Notes under the pieces: generated by a model
Databases searched by the model: none
What the model was told of the DNA's origin: nothing
What the model saw: the letters and a program-made list of their open reading frames with translations, nothing else
Position numbers and translations under genes: made by a program
Part shown: positions 1 to 6,456 of the stretch, one piece after another
How the letters are laid out: each line of letters starts with the position of its first letter
How positions within the stretch are numbered: the stretch's first letter is position 1
From: an uncultured Oscillospiraceae bacterium
GTDB taxonomy: Bacteria; Bacillota; Clostridia; Oscillospirales; Acutalibacteraceae
Assembly (NCBI GenBank): GCA_900552225.1
Contig: URYX01000020.1
Span: 1 to 16,747, forward strand
Direction: 5' to 3'
Length of the DNA stretch: 16,747 nt

Positions 1-683
1 TCTTCCTGGGGTTCGCCGCCGGCGTGATGATCGCCGCCAGCTTCTGGTCGCTGCTGCAGCCCGCTATCGAACAGGCGGAGCAGCAGGGCAGTCTGCCGGC
101 CTGGCTTATCGCCACCGGCGGCTTTCTCTGCGGGGCCGTTTTCCTCTGGGCCTCCGACAGGGCCGTGACCTACGCCCGCACAAGGCAGGGCGGCGATTCT
201 GCCCCATCCGACGGCCTCAACCGCATGATTTTACTGATCCTGTCCATCACGCTGCACAACATTCCCGAGGGCATGGCCGTCGGCGTGGCGTTCGGAGCAC
301 TGCACGGCGAAAGCTCGCCGGAGGCCCTGATGGGGGCCGTCACGATTGCCGTCGGCATCGGGCTGCAGAATTTCCCGGAGGGGGCCGCCGTGTCGCTGCC
401 GCTGCGGAGGGAGGGCTGCTCCCGGCTGCGCAGCTTTCTGATCGGGCAGGCCTCCGGCCTTGTGGAGCCGATTGCCGGTGTCCTCGGTGCGCTGCTGGTG
501 GTCTACGTCACACCGCTGCTGCCGTTTGTGCTGTCCTTCGCCGCCGGAGCCATGATTTTAGTGGCAGTACACGAGCTGATTCCGGAATGCCAGCAAAATC
601 AGCAGCAGGAGCCGTATGCGGCCACCATGGGGATTGTCGGCGGCTTTTCGCTGATGATGCTGCTGGATGTCGCGCTGGGATAA
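1..683 (+). CDS. ZIP-family metal (zinc) transporter, 5' end cut off by the window
   Basis: Integral membrane metal-ion permease of the ZIP family, probably importing Zn2+ or similar divalent cations. The reading frame is open from base 3, upstream of the first ATG (base 24), so the gene begins outside the window and only about 226 C-terminal residues are seen. The two ZIP signatures are present: HNIPEGMAVG (His codon at 255-257) and QNFPEGAAVS (Asn codon at 369-371), which form the metal path in the fourth and fifth membrane helices. Hydrophobic helices and a short charged loop (LRREG) follow, and the end resembles bacterial ZupT/GufA-type proteins (roughly 250-270 residues). The gene stops 40 bases before the next promoter and has no visible link to the glycan genes. 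Family assignment is firm; the metal specificity is inferred. Confidence 0.93.
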   Translation, partial: FLGFAAGVMIAASFWSLLQPAIEQAEQQGSLPAWLIATGGFLCGAVFLWASDRAVTYARTRQGGDSAPSDGLNRMILLILSITLHNIPEGMAVGVAFGALHGESSPEALMGAVTIAVGIGLQNFPEGAAVSLPLRREGCSRLRSFLIGQASGLVEPIAGVLGALLVVYVTPLLPFVLSFAAGAMILVAVHELIPECQQNQQQEPYAATMGIVGGFSLMMLLDVALG

Positions 684-717
684 TTTCCGCGCCCGGCGTT
701 CTGCCTTTCGGCGGAAA
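684..717 (+). terminator. weak hairpin after the ZIP gene
   Basis: TTTCCGC at 684-690 pairs with GCGGAAA at 711-717, and GGC/GCC (695-697/703-705) can extend the structure. It starts directly after the stop codon but is followed by AAAACG rather than a T run, so it is a poor intrinsic terminator at best. Confidence 0.3.
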
Positions 718-720
718 ACG

Positions 721-752
721 CACTTGTATTTTTCTGTCAAGTGTGCTATACT
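721..752 (+). promoter_or_regulatory. sigma70-type promoter of the sugar kinase gene, with a dyad over the -35
   Basis: A -35 element TTGTAT (724-729) and a -10 element TATACT (747-752) are separated by 17 bases, the ideal spacing. CACTTG (721-726) and CAAGTG (738-743) form a 6-bp inverted repeat that overlaps the -35 and spacer, a position where a repressor would block transcription. The promoter is clear; the operator role is a guess from the dyad alone. Confidence 0.7.
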
Positions 753-834
753 ATGTCCCGCAACCGTGGGGCGCGCCGCGCCCCGAAAACAGCCGGAGAG
801 GCCCGCCGCAGGACCTTTCCCGGGGAGGATTACG

Positions 835-1947
835 ATGACACAAGAGGAAATCCGCGCCATCGCGGAACAGTTTTGCCTGGAAGGAACCTGGCAGGAGGCT
901 CGTGAGCTGACCTCCGGCAACATCAACGCCACCTATCGTCTGACCTACGCACTGCCGGGCGGCACCCGCCGCTATGTGCTGCAGCGCATCAACACGGCGA
1001 CCTTCCGCGACCCGGAGGGGCTGATGCGCAATGTACAGCTCGTCACCGGACATATTGCCGCGGCGATGGACCGGCTGGGCATCGACAAGGACCGCCGGAT
1101 TCTCACCTTTGTCCCCGCCCGCAACGGTACGCTGCTGTACCGCGATGCACAGGGCGGCGTCTGGCGCGTCTGCCTCTTTATTGAGAACGCCACCGCCTAC
1201 GAATGCCTGGAGGATCCCCGGCTGTTCTATGAGGTGGGGCGCGGATTCGGTGAATTTCAGCGGTTTTTAGCGGATTTTCCCGCCGGGGAGCTGACCGAGA
1301 CCATCCCGGATTTCCACAATACGCAAAAGCGTTACCGCGACTTTCTGACTGCGGTCGAGGAGGACCGGGCCGGGCGCGCGGCCTCCGTGGCACAGGAAAT
1401 TGCCTTTCTGCGGGAGAGGGAAAAGCCCATGGGGCAGATCGTGGATCTGCTGCACGACGGCACCCTGCCGCTGCGCGTAACCCACAACGACGCCAAGCTG
1501 AGCAATGTCATGGTGGATAACGCCACCGGAAAGGCCATCTGCGTCATCGACCTCGACACGGTCATGCCGGGAGCCTCCCTGTACGATTACGGCGATGCCA
1601 TCCGCTCGGGGGCCTGCACGGCGGCCGAGGATGAGCCGGATCTCGATAAGGTGTCGCTCGACCTCTCCCTGTTCCGGCGCTTCACGGACGGCTTCGTCTC
1701 CGAGACGGCGGGAACGCTGACACCGGAGGAGCTGCACCGGCTGCCGCTCGGCGCGGCGGTGATCGTCTGCGAGCAGGCGATGCGCTTCCTTACCGATTAT
1801 CTGAACGGCGACACCTATTATAAGACCCTGTATCCGGAGCACAATCTGGTGCGCACCCATGCACAGATGAAGCTGCTGACCGAGATCGAGGCGCACTACG
1901 ACGAAATGACGGCGTATACGGCGGCTTTGGCCGACCGGAGCTGGTAA
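835..1947 (+). CDS. APH-fold sugar kinase, N-acetylhexosamine 1-kinase-like
   Basis: A cytoplasmic small-molecule kinase of the aminoglycoside/choline phosphotransferase fold, 370 residues. The catalytic loop is H217-N-D219-A-K-L-S-N224, with D219 the expected base and N224 a magnesium ligand; the metal-binding motif is I-D239-L-D241-T. The extended pattern VIDLDTVMPG, YDYGDAIR and the late RFLTDYLNGD block resemble NahK/LnpB-type kinases (about 360 residues), which phosphorylate GlcNAc or GalNAc at C1 in glycan salvage. I chose the ATG at 835 because GGGGAGGA lies just upstream (822-829); an in-frame upstream extension runs through the promoter and is not credible. It has its own promoter and terminator and lacks the promoter box of the downstream locus, so it may be functionally separate. 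The kinase fold is certain; the exact sugar is not. Confidence 0.85.
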   Translation: MTQEEIRAIAEQFCLEGTWQEARELTSGNINATYRLTYALPGGTRRYVLQRINTATFRDPEGLMRNVQLVTGHIAAAMDRLGIDKDRRILTFVPARNGTLLYRDAQGGVWRVCLFIENATAYECLEDPRLFYEVGRGFGEFQRFLADFPAGELTETIPDFHNTQKRYRDFLTAVEEDRAGRAASVAQEIAFLREREKPMGQIVDLLHDGTLPLRVTHNDAKLSNVMVDNATGKAICVIDLDTVMPGASLYDYGDAIRSGACTAAEDEPDLDKVSLDLSLFRRFTDGFVSETAGTLTPEELHRLPLGAAVIVCEQAMRFLTDYLNGDTYYKTLYPEHNLVRTHAQMKLLTEIEAHYDEMTAYTAALADRSW

Positions 1948-1972
1948 ACGGCCTTATAAACCATAAAAATTC

Positions 1973-2015
1973 AAAAAAGTGCACGGCGTGCCTATGGCGC
2001 GCCGTGCACTTTTTT
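1973..2015. terminator. perfect bidirectional intrinsic terminator
   Basis: A 16-bp perfect stem begins with six A and ends with six T (1973-1988 with 2000-2015). Further pairing of TGCC with GGCG (one G-T wobble) leaves a three-base loop, TAT. Because both ends have the A/T run it can stop transcription from either side. It isolates the kinase gene from the glycan locus. Confidence 0.93.
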
Positions 2016-2041
2016 GCCAAATATTCTGAAATACGCTCCGC

Positions 2042-2088
2042 GAAATATAAGAAATGTACCAAGCATTTGTACAGGCTTTCGGTACACT
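2042..2088 (+). promoter_or_regulatory. promoter and putative activator box 1 (upstream of the GH16 gene)
   Basis: The box ATAAGAAATGTACCAAGC lies upstream of a -10 element TACACT (2083-2088). The T of TACC is at 2057, 26 bases before the -10. The expected -35 position (2060-2065, CAAGCA) does not resemble TTGACA, which fits an activator-dependent promoter. GAAATATAA and GAAATGTA sit as near direct repeats 9 bases apart (2042 and 2051), and a third GAAATA occurs at 2028. This would give an untranslated leader of roughly 145 bases. The same box recurs at 3011-3057 and 7977-8018. Confidence 0.6.
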
Positions 2089-2240
2089 GGTAGAAGATAA
2101 GGAAATTCAGACAGACCGGAAGGCGTCCGCGGAAAAATGCCCGCAGCGGCAGAGCCCCGTATCCTCCGGTAGATGTCGGTCGGGAATTCCTTATACAAGA
2201 AGAACGCGGCGGCCGGCCTGCGGAGAAGGGCGGAAACTCC

Positions 2241-2966
2241 ATGCAAAACAACAGCGAAGCCAAATGGCGATTGACCTTTTCGGATGAATTTGACCGGGCG
2301 GAAATCGACGGAAACCGATGGTATTACCCGTATGCACCGTATCATATCGGTGAGGACTGCTTTGCCTATTGCTGTGATAACCTGTCCGTCGAGGACGGCT
2401 GCCTTGTCATCCGTGCCACGCGCAATCCCATTGAGGTCAACGGAAAAGAGCTTTCCTACCGAGCCGCCGCCCTGAAAACCATGCACCGCTTCGCACAGCG
2501 GTACGGTCGCTTCGAGGCCCGCATCTCCTTTGACGACAAGGATGGCATCATTCCGGCCTTTTGGCTGATGCCCCGTCAGGTTCCGCAGCTCGAGCAGAAC
2601 TTTCTCGGAATCGGCGGGTATGGGGCCGAGGTGGATATTATGGAGCATATTTACGCCTGGCGCGACTCCACCTCTCATAACGTCCATTGGGGCGGCTACG
2701 GCGAGGAGCATATCAACGCGGGAGGACTGTTCCCCGCACTGCAGGAGCCGTGGGGGTGGCACACCTATGCGCTCGAATGGGACGAGGAGGGATACCGCTT
2801 CTTCGTGGACGGCGCACTGACGGGGGAATATACCGGCGGCGTTGCCTCTGCGCCGGAATATGTGCTGCTCAGCATGGCGATCGGCGGATGGGGCGGCACG
2901 CCGCAGGATGACGAGCTGCCGGCCTGCATGCGGGTGGACTGGATCCGGGTCTACGAAAAGGCCTGA
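2241..2966 (+). CDS. GH16 family glycoside hydrolase without signal peptide
   Basis: An endo-acting retaining glycoside hydrolase of family 16 (241 residues), essentially one catalytic domain. The active-site strand reads E130-V-D132-I-M-E135, the ExDxxE (beta-bulge) form typical of laminarinases, agarases and carrageenases; E130 is the expected nucleophile and E135 the acid/base. Other landmarks are the N-terminal FSDEFD, YGRFEARISF, IPAFWLMP, WHTYALEWDE and the closing MRVDWIRVYE. The start at 2241 is supported by GGAGAAGGG (2222-2230). There is no hydrophobic leader, so the protein is predicted to stay in the cytoplasm, unusual for GH16. It is followed by a 214-base gap without a clear terminator before the surface-protein gene, so partial co-transcription is possible. 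Family is certain; the substrate (beta-1,3-glucan, mixed-linkage glucan or a galactan) cannot be read from the sequence. Confidence 0.93.
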   Translation: MQNNSEAKWRLTFSDEFDRAEIDGNRWYYPYAPYHIGEDCFAYCCDNLSVEDGCLVIRATRNPIEVNGKELSYRAAALKTMHRFAQRYGRFEARISFDDKDGIIPAFWLMPRQVPQLEQNFLGIGGYGAEVDIMEHIYAWRDSTSHNVHWGGYGEEHINAGGLFPALQEPWGWHTYALEWDEEGYRFFVDGALTGEYTGGVASAPEYVLLSMAIGGWGGTPQDDELPACMRVDWIRVYEKA

Positions 2967-2994
2967 CGCTCCGTATCGGTTCTTACAAAAAATA

Positions 2995-3018
2995 TTATAT
3001 TCAGACATCCGAATATAA
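2995..3018. promoter_or_regulatory. 8-bp perfect inverted repeat next to box 2
   Basis: TTATATTC (2995-3002) and GAATATAA (3011-3018) form a perfect dyad with an 8-base spacer. The right arm runs into the activator box of the surface-protein promoter. The position just upstream of a promoter suggests a protein-binding site; it could also be a weak hairpin at the end of the GH16 transcript. Confidence 0.4.
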
Positions 3019-3057
3019 GAAATATACCAAGCCTTTGCCGGCGTATCTCGATACAAT
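3011..3057 (+). promoter_or_regulatory. promoter and putative activator box 2 (upstream of the modular surface protein)
   Basis: ATAAGAAATATACCAAGC lies upstream of the -10 element TACAAT (3052-3057); the T of TACC is at 3025, 27 bases before the -10. It differs from box 1 at one base across those 18 positions. No -35 is present at 3029-3034 (AAGCCT). The predicted leader to the start codon at 3181 is roughly 115 bases. Confidence 0.6.
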
Positions 3058-3180
3058 ATACATGGGAATCTTAGGAGACGGGCGGCTTTTTCGGTGCAAA
3101 ACGCAGTAAACGGAGCCCTCCGTGTGCTGTGCGATGTACAAAATCCCCGGCTCCTCGATAGGAAAAAGGAGGAAACAGGT

Positions 3181-6051
3181 ATGAAGATCAGCAAATCCCT
3201 TCTGTCCGTCGTACTGTCGGTTTGCCTGCTCCTGTCCTGTACCGTATTTTTGGCACAGGCGGAATTCGCCACGGGATCGGGCACCATGCCGGAGGACATC
3301 CAGACCACGGTATGGTACGATTTTGAGGACGGACTCAAGGACTGGGAATCCAGCAACACGGAGTTGGCCTCGGTCACACTGAGCGAGGAGCACCGCTATG
3401 GTGATTCCGGGCAGAGTCTGAAGCTCAGCTGGAATACAAGCGGTGAGGTATATCCGTGGGCCCGGTGCTCCGGCTTACAGTCGGTGACCGGAGACGGATT
3501 CGTGCTGTGGGCCTACGCCGATGTTGAGTGTACCGCCAACATCCGCCTCTACAAGGTCAACGACGGCTGGGAGGATGTCAACCACGTTCCGGTCAAGCTG
3601 ACGGCCGGCGAGCACATCATCCGCATCCCGTGGTCGGACATTGTCAGGGCCGGACAGAGTTTTACGCAGGTCGGCTATGCATGGGGCGTTGAGGTGCTGT
3701 GTCCGAGCGAAGTGGGCAGCCTCTACATCGACCAGGTCGGCACCTACAGGAACAATCAGCCCTATACCCCGAGCACCAAGGAGCTGCCGAAGCGCACGAA
3801 CGTGCTGTACAATTTTGAGGGCAGCATCGCCGGCTGGTCCGTTGAAAACGGGGCCGGAAGCGTAGTGGCGAGCGGTGAGCGCGGCTACGGCCTGTCCGGC
3901 CACAGCCTGCAGTTCAGCTGGACGGAGACGGGGTATGTGTATCCGTGGGCCAAGTGTACGGATTTTGTCGATGTCACCGGAAGCGGACTCGCATTCTGGG
4001 CGTATCTCGATTCCGCACAGAAGCAGACCGTTAACTTCCGTGTGAGCCGCTGGGACGGGGATAAGGTCACCTATGCCTTCGAGTTGGAGCCGGGTGAGCA
4101 TATCGTCACCATTCCTTGGTCGGCTTTGAAGGACGATTCGACCAAGGAGCCGGTAACAAACATGACGCGGTTCGGCAGCTGGGGCTTTGAGCTGCTGGCA
4201 CCGGGAGCCGCCGGCTCGCTGTATGTCGATCAGCTCGGCACCTATCAGGATAAGCTGCCGTATACCGGCTCGACCCTGACCCTGCCGGAGAATGTCCGGC
4301 TGGATACTCTGTACGATTTTGAGGACAATGCCAACGGCTGGACCGGACAGGGCGGCGGAGCCTCCGTCGAACAGAACGACGAACGCGGCTACGGCGAAGC
4401 GGGGCACAGCCTGCGCTTCGACTGGACGGAGGCGGGCGACGTGTATCCGTGGGCCAAGTGCACGGATACCGTCAACGTCACCGGAGACGGACTGGTGTTC
4501 TGGGCGTATCTCGATTCCGCGCAGAAGCAGACCGTCAATTTCCGTGTGAACAACAACGGCTGGGAAAAGGTCACCTATGCCTTCGAGTTGGAGCCGGGTG
4601 AGCATATCGTCACCATTCCGTGGTCGGTTCTGAAAAAAGACGATACCAAGGAGCCGGCAACGGTGACGCAGTTCAACGACTGGGGCTTTGAGCTGTTGAC
4701 GCCCGGGGCCGTCGGATCGCTCTTTATCGACCGCATCAGCACCTACAAAACCGTGCCGCCGAAGCCGGAGACCTCCGAGGTGGTCTTCAGCATCACCCGC
4801 AACAGCGGCTCGAGCCCGATCTGGGGCAGCGGCGACCCGGCCCGCAGCAGCCTGTTTACCGTAACGGGCGACAAGCGCTTCAGCTTCGGGTATCTGTTCA
4901 ACGTCAACGATCTCGGCTCTGAGAGCAACAGCAGTATCCTGCTGTACAACAATGTCAAGGGTGCCGGAAATATTGAGGAAACCAACCTGTCCGCGGCGGC
5001 CGATTACGGCCAGCTGCGCTTCTGGGTCAAGAGCAGCACCGCCGGACGCAAGCTGAATCTCACCCTGAGCACCGGCAGCACCAGGGGCAGCTATGCCGAG
5101 GTGTCCGTGGACGAGGCGAACGAGTGGCAGGAGATCGTGATTCCGGTTTCCGCCATCCTGCCGACCGATACGGACGAGAGCCTGCTGTGGACCGTGCTGC
5201 TGACCGGTAAGGATATCGACTCCGCGTTCAGCTATCAGCCCGACGAGTGGTTCAAGATCGCCGGACTCAAGATCTATACGGCCGATCCCGAGGATTTCAG
5301 CGACATGGACGGCGTGGACACCGAAAAGCAGCAGCCGGCGGATGACGGCTCCTATGCCGATTCCGATGTGCTCGGCCGCATCAACATGAACAATCCTCCG
5401 TACACCGGCATCGGTGAATACGGCGACATCAGGCTCATGGATATTGACGATCTCGGCAATCTCAAGCAGGCCTTTGAGTGGAAGGTCGGTGCGGGTATCG
5501 ATCAGGGCCCCTGCAACGGCTGGATGCTGTGGTTTGAGGAGGAGTCGGATATCTCCGTCACGGAGGACGGCTACCTGAGCTTCTGGCTCAAGAGCAGCAA
5601 GGCGGGCGTGAAGATTGCCTACTGCCTGGCCGACGACACCGGGCGCAAGTCCATGGTGCTCTATTATACCGTGAAGGAAGCGGACACCTGGGAGGAAGTG
5701 CGTACCCGCCTGTCGGACATTGCGCCGGACGGCAGCATTGATCCGGAATATGTACAGTCCCTGATCATCATGCAGCCCTATTCCGCCTTCGGCTGGGCCG
5801 ACACCAACAGCTCCTACTCCGGAGAGGGCTATCTGGCCGAGGGAGATGTGCTGCGGATTGCGGGCGGTATTCTGACGGACGGCAAGCCGCTCTCCACCGA
5901 GGAGAGGGTGGCTCCGGTCGATCCCGAGGATCCGGAGAATCCCGACGGGCCCAAGGATCCCGAGATGGGCGAAGGTGCCGCCGTGGCCGCCATCCTGCTG
6001 CTGGCGGTATCCACCGGAGCGGTTCTGACGGTCGGCAGGCGCCGCCGCTGA
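3181..6051 (+). CDS. secreted, membrane-anchored protein of five predicted carbohydrate-binding modules
   Basis: A 956-residue exported protein with no recognisable catalytic domain. A signal peptide (about 1-27, ending AQA) is followed by three related modules starting near Y46, Y210 and Y378, each with a Y(D/N)FE opening, a VYPWA(K/R)C strand, a FWAY- or LWAY-type strand and a closing LYID- or LFID-type strand before a TY. Two more distant modules follow (about 534-700 and 720-905) with FWVKSS and FWLKSS strands. The pattern suggests jelly-roll modules like CBM families found beside glycanases. An acidic Pro linker leads to a C-terminal membrane helix (about 933-951) and RRRR, a cell-envelope anchor; no LPXTG is seen, only DPEMGEG. 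The start at 3181 follows AAAAAGGAGG. Likely role: holding polysaccharide at the surface for the neighbouring GH16 lipoprotein. The domain reading is by eye, so carbohydrate binding is inferred. Confidence 0.8.
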   Translation: MKISKSLLSVVLSVCLLLSCTVFLAQAEFATGSGTMPEDIQTTVWYDFEDGLKDWESSNTELASVTLSEEHRYGDSGQSLKLSWNTSGEVYPWARCSGLQSVTGDGFVLWAYADVECTANIRLYKVNDGWEDVNHVPVKLTAGEHIIRIPWSDIVRAGQSFTQVGYAWGVEVLCPSEVGSLYIDQVGTYRNNQPYTPSTKELPKRTNVLYNFEGSIAGWSVENGAGSVVASGERGYGLSGHSLQFSWTETGYVYPWAKCTDFVDVTGSGLAFWAYLDSAQKQTVNFRVSRWDGDKVTYAFELEPGEHIVTIPWSALKDDSTKEPVTNMTRFGSWGFELLAPGAAGSLYVDQLGTYQDKLPYTGSTLTLPENVRLDTLYDFEDNANGWTGQGGGASVEQNDERGYGEAGHSLRFDWTEAGDVYPWAKCTDTVNVTGDGLVFWAYLDSAQKQTVNFRVNNNGWEKVTYAFELEPGEHIVTIPWSVLKKDDTKEPATVTQFNDWGFELLTPGAVGSLFIDRISTYKTVPPKPETSEVVFSITRNSGSSPIWGSGDPARSSLFTVTGDKRFSFGYLFNVNDLGSESNSSILLYNNVKGAGNIEETNLSAAADYGQLRFWVKSSTAGRKLNLTLSTGSTRGSYAEVSVDEANEWQEIVIPVSAILPTDTDESLLWTVLLTGKDIDSAFSYQPDEWFKIAGLKIYTADPEDFSDMDGVDTEKQQPADDGSYADSDVLGRINMNNPPYTGIGEYGDIRLMDIDDLGNLKQAFEWKVGAGIDQGPCNGWMLWFEEESDISVTEDGYLSFWLKSSKAGVKIAYCLADDTGRKSMVLYYTVKEADTWEEVRTRLSDIAPDGSIDPEYVQSLIIMQPYSAFGWADTNSSYSGEGYLAEGDVLRIAGGILTDGKPLSTEERVAPVDPEDPENPDGPKDPEMGEGAAVAAILLLAVSTGAVLTVGRRRR
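3994..4629 (+). repeat. near-identical DNA in modules 2 and 3 of the surface protein
   Basis: The two copies are 504 bases (168 codons) apart. A stretch of 53 bases is identical (4063-4115 and 4567-4619), and the block before it (3994 onward and 4498 onward) differs at only a few mostly synonymous positions. Module 1 is clearly more divergent. This indicates a recent duplication or gene conversion between modules 2 and 3. Confidence 0.85.
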
Positions 6052-6146
6052 GCCCTTCGGACACGCGGTGAGTGTGCTGCAGGCCGTGCTTTGAAGCGAG
6101 CCCGGAGGCTGTCGGAGAAGGCCTGCGGGCGCACGACGCAGAAAGC

Positions 6147-6186
6147 AACAGCGGCGGGTTCCGTAGCGGAGCCCGCCGCTGTTTTT
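6147..6186 (+). terminator. strong intrinsic terminator after the surface-protein gene
   Basis: AACAGCGGCGGG (6147-6158) pairs perfectly with CCCGCCGCTGTT (6172-6183). TCCG/CGGA pairs inside (6160-6163 with 6167-6170), leaving a three-base loop, and the stem ends in a run of five T. Confidence 0.92.
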
Positions 6187-6359
6187 GAGATAAAAAGAAC
6201 AGAGAATCCGTGCCCTTTGCCGTATTCTTATCGGCTGCTTTTTATAGGTTGCTTTTGCAATCTGCGGCCGGAGTGCGGAGGAAGCGCTGCACTCCGGCCC
6301 TTCCCGTTGACCGCCGGACACATTCGGGCGGCAAGCAAAAATTTCCGGCAGAATTTCGG
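6187..6359. other. non-coding spacer with an unexplained GC hairpin
   Basis: This is the middle of a 405-base gap between genes. It holds an 11-bp perfect hairpin (6266-6276 with 6289-6299, 12-base loop) with no T run after it. The frame of the downstream gene is open across the gap, but a terminator and a promoter lie within it, so I do not count it as coding. I see nothing else here. Confidence 0.5.
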
Positions 6360-6389
6360 TTGCAAACCGCAAGAAATATGTGGTATACT
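6360..6389 (+). promoter_or_regulatory. promoter of the AraC-type regulator, with the activator-box half in its spacer
   Basis: The -35 element TTGCAA (6360-6365) and -10 element TATACT (6384-6389) are 18 bases apart, a conventional sigma70-type promoter. The spacer contains AAGAAATAT (6371-6379), identical to nine bases of box 2. A regulator bound there would block RNA polymerase, the usual layout for self-repression in AraC-type systems. The promoter is clear; the self-repression is inferred. Confidence 0.65.
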
Positions 6390-6456
6390 GAAAAAAACTC
6401 CGCATCCACTCCGGAAACGGAGCCGCAGACTCCGCAGGAAAGGCAGGCATCCGCTC

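Noticed and set aside
667..834. N-terminal extension of the sugar kinase by 56 residues
   Set aside because: It overlaps the ZIP gene end and covers the promoter; ATG 835 has a GGGGAGGA site just upstream.
3475..6450. 991-codon open frame on the minus strand, opposite the surface-protein gene
   Set aside because: It is the mirror of a well-supported gene in GC-rich DNA, contains no recognisable domain, and crosses a strong terminator, the regulator promoter and the intergenic gap.
6091..6456. N-terminal extension of the AraC-type regulator by 122 residues
   Set aside because: The extension runs through a strong terminator and a full promoter, and the ATG at 6457 has its own ribosome binding site and starts a normal AraC-type N-terminus.
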